Of a stretch of 64,000 bases of DNA, positions 10,260-20,799 are shown piece after piece (position 1 is the first letter of the stretch; every line of letters starts with the position of its first letter). The DNA is taken from assembly GCA_009602735.1 (NCBI GenBank), contig WELA01003517.1, positions 664,575 through 728,574 on the forward strand, written 5' to 3'. Under the pieces are notes generated by a model that saw nothing but the letters and a program-made list of their open reading frames with translations, had not been told where the DNA came from and made no database searches. The position numbers and the translations under genes were made by a program. Source of the DNA: Mesotaenium endlicherianum. Lineage: Eukaryota > Streptophyta > Zygnematophyceae > Zygnematales > Mesotaeniaceae.

Positions 10260-11210
10260 TGCAGCAGAATCCACGTGAGGACGTTGGCGTCGATCGCCTG
10301 CCCCAAGAGGCGAATGCGGTTCACCTCAGTGAGACCGTCCACCTGTGTGAGATGCGGCGGGAAGCCCATGGCACGCTCCATCTTCGCAGGGCGCGGCCTG
10401 TCAAACATGCCAGTCTCCAGGTCGATGACCATCCCGCGCTGATCTCCGACAAAGGCGTCGCTGTCGTAGCGGCTGACAAAAGTCGGCAGCGCGCGAGTGA
10501 CGTCATGCAGGACCTCACACTGCGCCACGGAGGGATGTGGTAGTGCAGTCACGCGCTGGGCCATACGAGGGGCATCGAGGATGGAGTCAACGGTGCGTGG
10601 GTGACGTGGATGAGAGGCGGCCAACGCCTCGAGAGTACCTGGCATTGCCAGGTTCGTGAAGTAAGCGCGGACGCGGTGCGCAAAGGAACCAATCTGGGCA
10701 GCGTCGATGACGGCCTCGTGGCCGACGTAGCTGCTGCAAAGAGCAAAGTCGGCGCTAACATTGGGTCGGTGATCGTGGCGCGCGGCCACGTTCTCCAGGA
10801 CCCACGCGAGTGTGTGCGGCGGCTGGCGATCCTCAACAATGTTGAGGACGCGGAGCAAGGCCAGAAGAGGGCCGTGCGGGGATCGCTGAGCGCCCTGCCA
10901 CGCCCGGCTCTGGAGAAGCCCTGGCACTCCCAACCGGCGATGACGAGGTCAATGGGCCCAAGGCGGGTGACATGCTCGACGGTGATGTCGCGGATGTCCA
11001 TGGGCCAGTCTGTCTGAGCGCGGCGGAATGCGTGCGCGGGAAGGAGGTCTGGGAACCGCTCGTGGCACAACGCCATCTGCCGACGGGCCACCTGCTGGGC
11101 CTCAGGATTGGGATCGTTGTAGACGTAGCGGTGCACCGGGATGCCGGCCTCTAAGGTCGCGAGCAACCCGGTGGCGATGCCGGCGAAGAGCTCGACGAGG
11201 ACGATGCCCT
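10260..11210 (-). CDS. Gypsy-1 DNMT3-like C5 cytosine methyltransferase module
   Basis: Between protease and RT lies a C5 methyltransferase with motifs in DNMT3 order: I (ELFAGIATGLLATLEAGI, followed by HRYVYND), DIRDITVEHV, IV (GPIDLVIAGWECQGFS), VI (WVLENVAA), VIII (AHRVRAYFTNLA) and IX-X (MERAMGFPPHLTQV, NRIRLLGQAID). The LF-GIATGLL opening, the HxxxxGPxDLVI stretch and the AHRxRxxxxNL stretch resemble DNMT3/DRM-type enzymes more than DNMT1 or bacterial ones. Family knowledge: these enzymes methylate cytosine in DNA using S-adenosylmethionine. The module is part of the element, not a separate host gene; its flanks are protease and RT in the same orientation. Confidence 0.85.
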
Positions 11211-11454
11211 GTCGGAGACTAGACATGAGCCGTGTGCGTGCGGCGGCCGTAAATGGGTTGCGACTGGGCGGCCTGCTGTCGGTGCGGGCCACCTTGGAAG
11301 GAGGTGACCCGGAGGGACCGTCGCCAGCGATGTGGCTGCGAGGGACACTGGCGCGCGGAGCTGTAGGGGCCAATATCACAAAATCTGCCTCGGAAGAAAA
11401 CTGAGCGTCGTCGCCAGCTGAGAGGGGCCGGAAGGGCAGAGTGCGGCGTCGGTC

Positions 11455-12507
11455 TCAGGTCTCGCCAGTTTGATGCGAGGCGGCGTGAGGGGGCGGCAGA
11501 GAGTCCATACTGTACTGAATGGCCACGCCAACAGGCACGTCGTGGCGAACGCGGACGTCGGTCCTCGCGGACGGCTCGCCGCGAGAGGCCGAGACCCCCT
11601 GATGAGCCGTAGGCGCTGCGGCCGCACCGCGAGCAAGGGCGGCGGCAGCGATGGCTGTGCTGGCCATGGCGAGGGCCTCAGTGGCATCGGCCGCCATCTG
11701 CCTCATCATCGCGCTGTGGGCAGTGCAGATGCGGATCTGCTCCCTGGCCTGGGCTGCCAGGACATCCGCCTGCTGCTGCGGCGTGAGGTGGAGCTCGGCA
11801 CTAGGTAGGTCCGGCTCCTCGTCCTGTGGCTTGAGCAGGTCCACCCCCACAGAGATCTCCTTGTCCTTGGGCCCGTCCTTATCGGTCTTGACCACTGGCC
11901 GGCCATCGCCCAGCCCCATGAAGCCATAAAGAGCGAACACTGCAGGGCGGCAATCGACATTATCAAGGGGCAAGGATGCGGTGCGCGTCCCCCCTGTCCT
12001 CCAGTCGGGACGATAGAAGACGCGCTCCGCCCAGTTGTCGGCCGCGGCGCCAATGGGAAAGAGCACGTCTTGCCCTAGGAGCACATCAAAGGACTTGGAA
12101 GGAGTGACGAGTGCGTGCCGATGGATGGTTGTCTCGTCTGCCGTGCCTGGGCGCAGAGTGAACAGTAGCGCCAACCTCGTACGGCTGGCGACGGTCTCGG
12201 ACGTGCCGGCGGCGGTGTTAAAGCGCGTCGGAGAGTCCTCCAAGTCGACGGAAGAGAGTCCCAGCTGACGGAAGTAGCGGAGGCTTATGAGAACCGGCTG
12301 CGCGCCTGTGTCGAACATGATGTGCTGCGGCGCCTGGGTGTTGACGAGCACGATCCCCTGCGAATTATCCAAAAACGCGGCATTAGGAGTGCTGATCATC
12401 CTGCGCTCATGCGCAGAGCGCGCGGGCGTGGATCGCACCGCGGTGGCGGCATCGGCCGTCGACCTCCTGGCGGCGGTGCGCAGCGTGTCTCTGCGCGACT
12501 GGAGCAT
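11455..12507 (-). CDS. Gypsy-1 retropepsin-like protease region
   Basis: The frame shows an aspartic-protease fold signature: IMFDTGAQPVLISL at the catalytic loop, SKSFDVLLGQDVLF near the second conserved stretch, and the DNMT-like module next in order. The C-terminal part is Ala-rich and of unknown role. It would process the Gag-Pol polyprotein. Confidence 0.75.
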   Translation of the reverse strand: MLQSRRDTLRTAARRSTADAATAVRSTPARSAHERRMISTPNAAFLDNSQGIVLVNTQAPQHIMFDTGAQPVLISLRYFRQLGLSSVDLEDSPTRFNTAAGTSETVASRTRLALLFTLRPGTADETTIHRHALVTPSKSFDVLLGQDVLFPIGAAADNWAERVFYRPDWRTGGTRTASLPLDNVDCRPAVFALYGFMGLGDGRPVVKTDKDGPKDKEISVGVDLLKPQDEEPDLPSAELHLTPQQQADVLAAQAREQIRICTAHSAMMRQMAADATEALAMASTAIAAAALARGAAAAPTAHQGVSASRGEPSARTDVRVRHDVPVGVAIQYSMDSLPPPHAASHQTGET

Positions 12508-12510
12508 CAG

Positions 12511-14846
12511 CTAAGCGGCCTGCCTCGTTGCCTCCATGGCGACGCCGAGCTCTACGAAGGAGACCACCGGCATGCGGTGCAGTGCTAGAGAGATGACCTC
12601 GGCGCTGAGCTGCACCGTCGTCATAGGCAAAGCGAGCGCATGTGGCGTCGGCTCTGCTGAGGTCGTGGAGGGCTCTAGGATGCGGAAGGAACGGGGCAAC
12701 CGCGGTGCCTCCTCCGTCCGGCGTCCCTGGTCTGGCCTGGCGCGCTTATGCGGGACAACGGGCCGACTGGCCGGTGCTACGAGCGTGTGCTCGCGGCTTG
12801 CGCGCCCGACTGCGGAGCGGTTGCCGAGTGGCTGCGCGCATGCGCAGCAGGCCAGAATGGCCGCTGCTGGCGCAGCCGGCAAACCTGCCGCGCATTCTGC
12901 CGCGGGGCCTGTTGCAGCGCCGTGCGCGCAGCTTGCCGCGAGGCCTGCCGCGGGGCCCGTTGCGAGATCTGCCGCCGCGCCTGCCGCGCAGCCGGTGGCG
13001 GGAACTNNNNNNNNNNNNNNNNNNNNNNNNNNNNCAAGGACGGAGAGGGAGGCTGCGGCCGGACCAGCTGTAGCCGTGCACGCCGCCAGGTGCCCCCGTC
13101 CCTGCCTGCCAACTGTCGCTACGCGGGCTGACGGGAGGCCTGCTGGTGCCAGCAGGGAAGCGCAAGCCAGGGGCTCTATCGGGGCCTCGGCTGGCGTGCG
13201 GGCTGGCCCGCGTGCGCGCGAGCTTGCGCCGGGAGATGGCGCAACCGCGCAGTCGTGCAGCCTGCCATTCGGCAGCCTGTTGGGACTCCAGCTGTCGCTA
13301 CTGACAGCTGTCAGGGCGGTGCGCACAGGGCTAGAAAAGCTGCTTGTGCGGGCGCCTGCAGCTCTGGCAGCGGGCGCTACGTCGTAATGCGGACGTGCGC
13401 GGGGCTGCGGCGCTGTCGCTGAGCTTGATGTGTGCGCTGAAGCTGTGCGTGCGCCAGCTGTCAGTGCCGTGGCATAGGACGGTGGAGCGGACGCGAGGAG
13501 TGCTCCGCACACGTCATAGTTATTGACGTCGACGAGGCCACGGAGTCTAGCGATTTCCGCGTTGGCCTCCACGAGGGCGTCGCTGACGTCGTCGAAGCTG
13601 CAGTAGTCGGCTCCAGGCATCAATGCGGCGTCCGTCGTGGCCGTAGCTGCTGTCATCGCGGGGCGGCCACCCATACGAGGGTTGCGTGCGCCTCGCTGTC
13701 CTGCTGAAGGCGTAGGGCCGTCGCGAGCGCGTCCGTTCTCGACGTCGCGCTTCTTCTGCAGACAGACGATCTGCAGGTGGCCGGCCTTGTCACAATAGGT
13801 GCAGTCGCCGGGCTTGCCATTCTGCGCGAGAGTGCAGTTCTGGCGTGAGTGGCCCGTCTTCCCGCAGGACCAGCAGGGATCGCTCGTATTGGCAGCCATG
13901 GCAATGCGGCCACGCGTAGCTCCGCGCTGCTGCGTCTGCTGGGGCAGCTGAGAGCGCCGAGGCTGCTGCTGCTGCGACTGGGGCTGGCGGGCAGGCGTAG
14001 TGCGCGTCGTAGAAGACGGCAGCACTGAGGCCTCCTGGCGCACGCCCGTGGATGCTAAGCCCACACGATTGCTAATGTTGCTCCGTGCGGCGGCCAAGCT
14101 TTGCTTCTCAACGGAGAGGTAGGCCTGCTTCAGAGAATACTCTGAACCGTGGCGGTCGATGAGGGGGACTACGGCCCTCTCCCTCAGACGCGGCTCAACG
14201 GCGCGCAAGAAAATCTCCGCGGCCTCCCGGTCAGTGACAGTGCCGGCATCGCGGCGGAGGTGCACCAAGCGGCGGTACATCATGCGGATAGTCTGGTTCT
14301 TGCGTCGGAAGAAATGGTGCAGCTCGTACACCTTCTCTTCAGTTGCAGCCTGGAATTGTGTCTTCAGGATGTTCCAGAAGGCTTGCACTGGATCAGCTAG
14401 CAGGGTTGCACTGGTGGGTCACCCACAAGCTCAGTGCGGGTTCGGAGCTCGGCCTCTTTCTCACGGAAGGTGTCGCGGGCCTTGTGCGAGAGGTAGCGCA
14501 TAAGCGTGTCGAAGACGTCGCGCTTAGTCAGCGTGGGTGTCTTGAGCTTTGCGGCCGCGAAGTCAGCCTGAAACTCCGAGATGGTATCTTCCAGATCACA
14601 GGTGCCTGGCCTACCGCTGAAGCGGTAGGCAGACCTGTCAGTCTTGACCTCGTGGTCACCTGCCATGGGATACCAGAAATCGTAGTGAGCCCACTGGGGA
14701 GATGGCTCAGAAGCAACTGCCGTGTGCTGGAGAGTAGGTTGCTCTTCTTCGGCGGGTTCAGTGATAGTGCTGAGATCTAAGTCTGAGTCTTCTCCACTAA
14801 CCCCTTTGTAGTATGGCTGATAAGAAAACCCACTACGGGTAGGCAT
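12511..14846 (-). CDS. Gypsy-1 gag region
   Basis: The region starts with MPTRSGFSYQPYYKG about 45 bp inside the right terminal repeat. It contains a capsid-like helical stretch (FWNILKTQFQAAT, YELHHFFRRKNQTI, RDAGTVTDREAAEIFLRAVE) and two CCHC zinc knuckles, CWSCGKTGHSRQNC and CTYCDKAGHLQIVC. The distal part is low-complexity Ala/Pro/Gly-rich and includes a 28-base assembly gap (13,007-13,034). Gag forms the virus-like particle and packages the RNA. Confidence 0.8.
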
Positions 14847-14889
14847 ACGCTGAAGGTTCTAATTGCTTGCAGGCAAAGAGAGATCTTTT

Positions 14890-15894
14890 AGAAGTAAGGA
14901 ATGTGTACTCTCCAGAGTGAGCACCTCAAGACTGTAATCTGGTAGGTAAACCACTAATGAAGTATGGCCCAAAAGATCACTGGAAGCACATCATGATCTT
15001 CAGAATAGTCCTATGGCAAGGGCGTAAGCTGTGACTTTGCTCACCACTTGTGAAGTTCTTCAAGTGACTGGAAGCCTGGAGGGCTTGCTCTTCACAAGAG
15101 AGTAACTAAGTGGTCCTGAAAACACAAGAGATAAAAGTGTAAGCTTTACTGATAATCTCTGTTACTTACACCTGGCATAATGGACTTCTAAAAGATGTCT
15201 CTTCTAGGGACATCTCTAGTACTTATACTCCTGGAAATCCGGCGGGGTATGCGGCGGATCCAGTGTACGCAGTCACTCTAGGAGGCTCTCCTGTGTCCAC
15301 TAATGTGTACAAGGCATGTACTAGCACTCCCATAGGCTAAGCATAACTCAAACCAATCAAAGCAAGGTGCGTAGGATATGCTACGTGGTCCTCATTGGCC
15401 GAGCTTACCTTGGGTGATTCTACCTAGATAGCGCCTCAAAAGTGGATCTGGAAATTAAGGAAGCTTCCTCTAGGAGTAGGTGATGCAGTCACCAAGTTAT
15501 AGCCTCAATGATGCACATATACTATGGAAATGCAAAGCTTATGTAGGCTAAGGGGCTCGCGGATTTGTGCGCACAAAGCTTGGGGTCACGATGAGCCAAC
15601 AATGTCACCTTTGGGGACATTGAGTCACAAATTGGGCTTTGGGGAAGTTCCGCTAGGGACCGGTAGGTGACGCGGACTAGATCGCACCTATCTCGCTCGA
15701 TACTTGACCAAATGACGCGAAATTGGTGTCATTCGGAAGATGCTTTGACGCGCTACACGTTGGTAACTTGGAAATCTAGAAAAGGTCAACATACAAATGC
15801 GTAAAGTCAATGCAAAGTTGGCCTTCCTAGGTTGATGTTCCGCACATGTGGAGCTTGGTTTTTATACAACAACCTCGACTCAATAAATCATGAC
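14890..15894 (-). repeat. Gypsy-1 right (5') terminal repeat
   Basis: About 1.0 kb, nearly identical to 5,558-6,560, ending ATCATGACA at the target array. Scattered single-base differences are visible. I could not identify a clear tRNA primer-binding site in the 44 bp between it and gag. Confidence 0.8.
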
Positions 15895-16735
15895 AGAGGG
15901 GAGAGAGGAGAGAGAGGACCAGCGAACCAGCAGAACAGAAAACAAGCCAAGTAAGAACCATCAGACTGCAGACCTGAAAACAAGCCAGCAAAGCCAGCAA
16001 GAGGGAGAGAGATTGCCAAAGAGAGATAGAAGAGAGAGAGAGAGAAGAAAAGAGAGGAATGAGAGGAGAGAGACAACCAGCAGTCCTGCAGACCAGCCAA
16101 GCAAGCGAGCAAGAGAGGAGGGAGAGAGAGAAGAGAGGAGAACAAACAGAGCATCCAAGCAAGAAAGCGACAAAGAGAGAGAGGAGAGAAGAACGAGAAG
16201 AGAGAGGAGAGAGGAGAGGAGAGAGAGAAAGGAGACAAGAGAACCAGCAAAGCATCAGACCGGCCAAGAAAGCGGGAAAGAGAGAGAGGAGAGATAGGAG
16301 GGAGAACCAACAGACTAGACAAGCGAGCAAGCAAGGGAGTGAGAGAGAGGGAAAGAGAGAGAGGAGAGGAGAGAGGAAGGAGAGGAGAGTGACAACCAGC
16401 AGACTTGCAGACCAGCCGAGCATGCGAGCAAAAGAGAGGAGAGAGAGAAAGGAGAGGACCAAGAGAGCAGCCAACAAGCAAGCAACAGAGAGAGAGGAGA
16501 GAGGAGAGAGAGAACCAGCGGACCGGCAGAATAGAAAACCAGCTAGAGAGTGAGATGGGAGGGAGAGGAGAGGAGAGAGAAAACGAGCAGACCAACAGAC
16601 CAGAAACGAGCCAAGAAGGCAAGCAAGAGAGAGAGGGGGAGAGAGAGTGAGAAGAGAGACAAAGGAGAGGAGAGAGAAGCAGCAGCACAACAGACCAACT
16701 AACCACCCAAGCTAGCAAGCAAGACAGAGAGAGAG
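15895..16735 (-). repeat. CT-rich minisatellite (array A3, right part)
   Basis: Continuation of the array at 4,495-5,422, interrupted by Gypsy-1. From 16,736 to about 16,880 it grades into a CAGCAG-rich (TGCTG on the coding strand) intron segment of the hAT gene. Confidence 0.85.
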
Positions 16736-16889
16736 CCAGCAGACACATCACAGCAGCACACCATATCGAGCCAATAGCAAAACACCAGCACCTCAAACCA
16801 GCAGTTACTGAACTACAGCAGCAACACAAGCAAAAGCACATTAAAGCAATGTGGAGGCCCTTTGCTAAATGTAGTGTGAGTAGCATGCA

Positions 16890-18705
16890 TGAGGCCAGCA
16901 CAAGCATCGCTTCATGAGCAGATTTGTTATGAATGCATATTTTATTCAGCCGCTCCAAGAGGATGAAGGAGGTAAGAAATCGCGTCGCGTTGGGTAATTT
17001 GAGCTTCAACTGGCCTTCTTCATGATAGAGAGATAGAGGCTTGTGGTGGTTTTTGATGAATTTCACAAGATTCCTCGCCCGCTCCACAGTTTGTTGAACC
17101 CAATCAACCTTCACGATAGCTTCCAACATGAGGTCCAAGCCGTGCGCCGCACACGCACTCCACGTGATGGCAGGGTACTTAGCTTCTATGAGTCTACCTA
17201 CCACAGCATGACAGCCTTAGCACACGGAAGAATAAGTAGCATCACAGCAGCTGACACTAGATTGCACAGCTCTGTGACAGCAGCACAAGAGAATTGCAGC
17301 CTCACACCAACACAACAGCATAGAAATAAAGCAAAAAAAGCAACACAGCTGCGCAAAACCAGGCCTCCACACTTGCAATACAACATCACGATATAGTAAA
17401 GTATAAAAACACAAGGACATACCTGCATTCTTGCATGCTCTAGCAAAATTTGTGCATATCATGAGAACATGCTCTGCACCAATCTCTGCTATGACCTCCT
17501 CAAAGCATTTGGCGATGAACTTGCCACTCTTGAACTTGCCGTCACAGTTGACCCCCTTCACCATTTTTTCACCCATGGGAGTCAAAAAAATGAAGTTGAT
17601 GATTGGTCTTTTGGTGATGTTGGTCCTGTATATGAATAAAAAACAAATTATTAGGCACAAAAAAAGAAGGCGAGATAAGGATAAGGTAAATACAACAGCA
17701 ACACAGCAGCACAACAACAGCAGCAGCAGATCAGCAAACCAGTCTACCAGCACACAACCCAAGGGCACATAATATATGAGTACAGCAGCAGAGCAAACCA
17801 GCACAAGCACAAGCGCAAGCATAAGCAAAGCAAGCAACAGGCCAGCAGCAGCAGCAGCAACAACAAAGCAAAGCTACAATGCAGCAGTGGTAGCAGAAGA
17901 CTTACCAGCCATCGGAGCATATGACACAGCCTGTGACTTTTAGCTTCTTCATGAATTGGCGAAGCTCGATGTCACAACATGCCATTTCTCGATCCAGAAG
18001 CTTTGTCCTTAGGTGCCACATTTGGGGTCCAGAGTAGTTTGGCCCAGCACGGGATATAGAGTCAAGCATGAGTCCATAGGACGCACAATTGGCAGCATTA
18101 AAAGATATGCCATTGGCATAAAACCACTTGGCAATTGCCTAATCTGCTAGGTCACGAAAACCTGGTTTCCATACCTCAGGGAGGTCAGTTTGCCTACCAG
18201 AACCTTTAGCAGATCCTCCAGAGGAAGAGGAAGGGCAAAGATTGCCGCTCCTCTTCATTTCTTTCTCAAATGCCAGCTGCTCCATAGTCCGCTCATGACG
18301 TGAACGCTTTTGCAGAAGCTTCATTTGAGCAAGAGGAACTTTGTAAGATCTAGACCTTTCATCTCATAGCATTGGGCAGCAAAGAAAGCATGAACGTTGA
18401 ATGGAACTTGAGGACAGCCTGCGATTCCTTGCCCTTGAACACACCCCAAATGGTACCTAATTCTAAATGCACCTCCCAAGTTGATACGGCCACAATACGT
18501 ACAATTATTTTGGTAGGCACCTGGGGAATCAGGCTTGTCTACCTTATGAACTTGGTCATGCTCTGAGAGTAGAATCAGATAGACCTTGGTTTTGCCCTTC
18601 TCAAATTGATGTCAAGCGAGAAGTGCTGCAGGGAGTAACTAGCTCACATTCCTCCTCGTTGTCAAATTGACTTGAATGAGTGTCGTCTACGTCCTGTTCA
18701 GACAT
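16890..18705 (-). CDS. hAT transposase, N-terminal and central exons (BED finger, DUF659)
   Basis: Several exon-like pieces read right to left. The start is at 18,705 (MSEQDVDDTHSSQFDNEEEC). A BED zinc finger follows (NNCTYCGRINLGGAFRIRYH, about 18,400-18,560). Then come VPLAQMKLLQKRSRHE and an acidic/serine linker, and a DUF659 block (AIAKWFYANGISFNAANCAS, MWHLRTKLLDREM, KVTGCVICSDGW) ending at a GTAAG donor near 17,906. It continues as TNITKRPIINF, VNCDGKFKSGKFIAKCFEEV and IGAEHVLMICTNFARACKNA (about 17,424-17,632). The last piece is MVGRLIEAKYPAITWSACAA to RFLTSFILLERLNK (about 16,890-17,204). An in-frame stop lies near 18,139. Exact splice sites are only partly determined. Confidence 0.65.
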
Positions 18706-19369
18706 TGCAGGATATGAGAAGAGATAAGTAAGAGTGAGGACCCTCGAATCCATAAAGCAGTATTAGATACAGCGTTCAACGTGAGGTATGAATTTCGGCT
18801 GAGACTCCTTACCAGATGCATTCATACGCGGCTCGTCAGTTAGCGGATACTACCACAAATGCTGCTGTAACCAACTCCCTTTCCTCTGTGAATGGACAAG
18901 AGACAGATAAGTGTGGTAAAATACGTATTCTATTGGATACGCGAGTAACAAAGTTAGAAGAACACACATTTGGTGCAGCGGGAAGGAAACACGAGTTCTA
19001 ACTTTTGGTTCCTTTTCCCGCTAGGTTCATCTTTTTTGAAGTGTTGAAGCCAAACATGGCCGGCTGCTAAGCTACGAAGGCACGACGTTATCAGCACGGC
19101 CGTTAGCTTAACTAGTGCCATGACGATCTTCCGTGAAACACAAAACGTGTGACGCGATGACTGGACTCTGACGGACCGGATCGAAAAACTTTAAAAAGCC
19201 TGCGCAAGGGTGTCTGCCACACACGTTTTAAAAATGGAAAACAATTTTAATGACCAACACCAACGTAGTAATTCGACGAATATTGCCGAATTTAATTAGT
19301 CATCACGTATTGTACGGATAACCTGTACGCCCACACGTGTACGCCGTATACAAATTTTTAAACTAGGGA
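18706..19369. other. Spacer 5' of the hAT gene
   Basis: No gene recognised. An imperfect inverted repeat (AGCGGGAAGGAAAC near 18,977 and GGTTCCTTTTCCCGCT near 19,008) is the only structure I noticed. Confidence 0.4.
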
Positions 19370-19968
19370 TGGGGAAGATGGAGGAGGGGGAGGAGGGGTG
19401 AAGGAGGAGAGGAGGGGAGGCTGGAGAGGAGAGAAAGAAGCGGGGGAGGAAGAGGAGAGGACTGGAGGAGGAAAAGAGGGGGAGGCAAAGGGAAGGAGGA
19501 GGTGAGAAGGAAGGAGGAGGAGGAGGAGGACGTGGAAGTGAACGAGGAATGGAAAGGGAGGAGGGAGGAGGGGAACGGAGAAGAGAGAAAGGGCGAGAGG
19601 GGTGAGAGGGGAGAGGGGTCTTGGAGGTGGGTGGAGGAGGAGGAGGAGGAGACGGTGGAAGAAGAGAGGGAGGGTGGAGGTGGGAGGAGAAAGAGGGAGG
19701 AGGGAAAGTGGGATGGAGGAGGGGAGGAGAGGCAGGGGGGAGAGGAGGTGTGGAGGAAGGAGGAGGAGGAGGTGGGTTTGGAAAAGTAGAAACGAGGGGG
19801 AAGGAGATGATGGAGAAGGAGAAAGGGGGTGGAGGAGGCAGGGGTGAAGCAAGAGAGGAAGGGGAGGAAGGAAATGGAGGAGGTGAGGAGGGGAAAGGGG
19901 AGGTGGATTTGGATGAGGGTGGCAAAGAGGGGAGGAAGAAGGAGAAGAGGTTGAGGAGAGGGGGGGGA
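19370..19968. repeat. GGA-rich polypurine tract (left part), target of Gypsy-2
   Basis: About 600 bp almost entirely of G and A on the plus strand (GGAGG, GAGGAGG words). It continues at 28,797-29,110 beyond Gypsy-2, so the pre-insertion tract was about 900 bp. Open frames here are compositional artefacts. Confidence 0.85.
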
Positions 19969-20714
19969 TGAAATGAATCGACTTACCAAATAGGCGATTA
20001 ACAATTAATAAAGATCTTTATATCAGCAAGTAATCTTTATGGTATTTCCCGTTAACTGGTTAAACGGCAAAGGACAATACACTAGCAATGAATAATACTC
20101 GTATGTCAAATGCGAGTAAACTAGCATCAGTAATGCAATTTAGTAAACTCATACATAAGCAAGGTTAGAAGACAGTGCGTATCAATGGCTTCTCGCCTTG
20201 GATTCAGATCTCTCTCAGTAAGCTGTGCAAGAGAGTTGGCCTCGTTCCGAATGCCGAACTCGAGAGCAATGCCTAGCATATGTACATGGAATAAGTTTAC
20301 TGTTCAACGGTCAATGCGATGGCACAGCCTACCCGGGAGTTAACCATGTTGGTAGGACCTCGGTTAACCAAATCCACCGCCATCTCCCATCATCCCAAAT
20401 CGCCATCCATCATAGGGATGTCATCTGGCCATTCATCTAGCACACCACACTTGAAAGCATATCGAGGCATTTCGCTGCTACCGAGTACGGAAGTCAGCTG
20501 GCTGTCAAAGAATGTGTCAGCAAGCTGACTTAAGTTGACCTCAGCCTGCTACTTCCGGCCGAGTCATTAAACTGATAATTANGGCCGAGTCATTAAACTG
20601 ATATTAAATATAAAGTCCAGCAGACTGATCATTAACTAGAGTTCAGCAGGCTGAACTTATTTAACTATATTATTTAAACGACTATTATGTCAACCAATAT
20701 ACGGATTCATTACA
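19969..20714 (-). repeat. Gypsy-2 left (3') LTR
   Basis: 746 bp, TG...CA ends. It contains a tandem duplication of GCCGAGTCATTAAACTGAT (near 20,562-20,605, with one unresolved base at 20,582) that the right copy has only once. Confidence 0.9.
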
Positions 20715-20728
20715 ATCCCTCCAACTTA
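20715..20728 (-). other. Gypsy-2 polypurine tract
   Basis: On the minus strand TAAGTTGGAGGGAT lies immediately before the 3' LTR, the expected place for plus-strand priming. The same TAAGTTGGAGGG word recurs at 22,679-22,691 and 22,736-22,751. Confidence 0.7.
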
Positions 20729-20799
20729 TCATGTTGTCGCCTCGACAACACTAACACTAGTAACAGCGTGCTGTCCCTCTTGTCCCCAGCCTACTGCTC

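Larger units (their letters stand above)
5423..15894 (-). mobile_element. Gypsy-1: Ty3/gypsy LTR retrotransposon with DNMT3-like methyltransferase and PHD finger
   Basis: A 10.5-kb element read right to left: right terminal repeat, gag with two CCHC knuckles, retropepsin, DNMT3-like cytosine methyltransferase, RT, RNase H, integrase, PHD finger, G-rich polypurine tract (about 6,700-6,709) and left terminal repeat. The outer ends read TGTCG...TGACA and are flanked by GAGG on both sides, which is weak evidence in a GA-rich target. It is inserted in the CT-rich array of a hAT intron. The two terminal repeats are very similar by eye, so the insertion is fairly young, but the element carries a few reading-frame breaks and a 28-base assembly gap in gag (13,007-13,034). 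Confidence 0.9.
3580..18705 (-). mobile_element. hAT-family DNA transposon gene, interrupted by Gypsy-1
   Basis: A multi-exon hAT transposase of the plant DUF659/BED type read from right to left. It has an acidic start, a BED zinc finger (about 18.4-18.56 kb), DUF659-type segments (about 17.4-18.13 kb), a middle exon (about 16.89-17.2 kb) and the C-terminal dimerisation exon (3,580-4,401). The intron between the last two exons is about 12.5 kb and holds CT-rich minisatellite plus the whole of Gypsy-1. I did not find terminal inverted repeats or the 8-bp target duplication, so element ends are undefined and the coordinates cover only the coding span. At least one in-frame stop (near 18,139) and an unresolved frame change near 18.33 kb suggest the gene is no longer active, unless extra introns explain them. 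Confidence 0.7.

Noticed and set aside
12536-13387. Antisense frame of 283 codons opposite Gypsy-1 gag
   Set aside because: GC-rich shadow of the gag frame, spanning an assembly gap; no recognisable domain.
19296-20004. Pro/Ser-rich and Gly/Glu-rich frames
   Set aside because: Produced by the GGA-rich polypurine tract.
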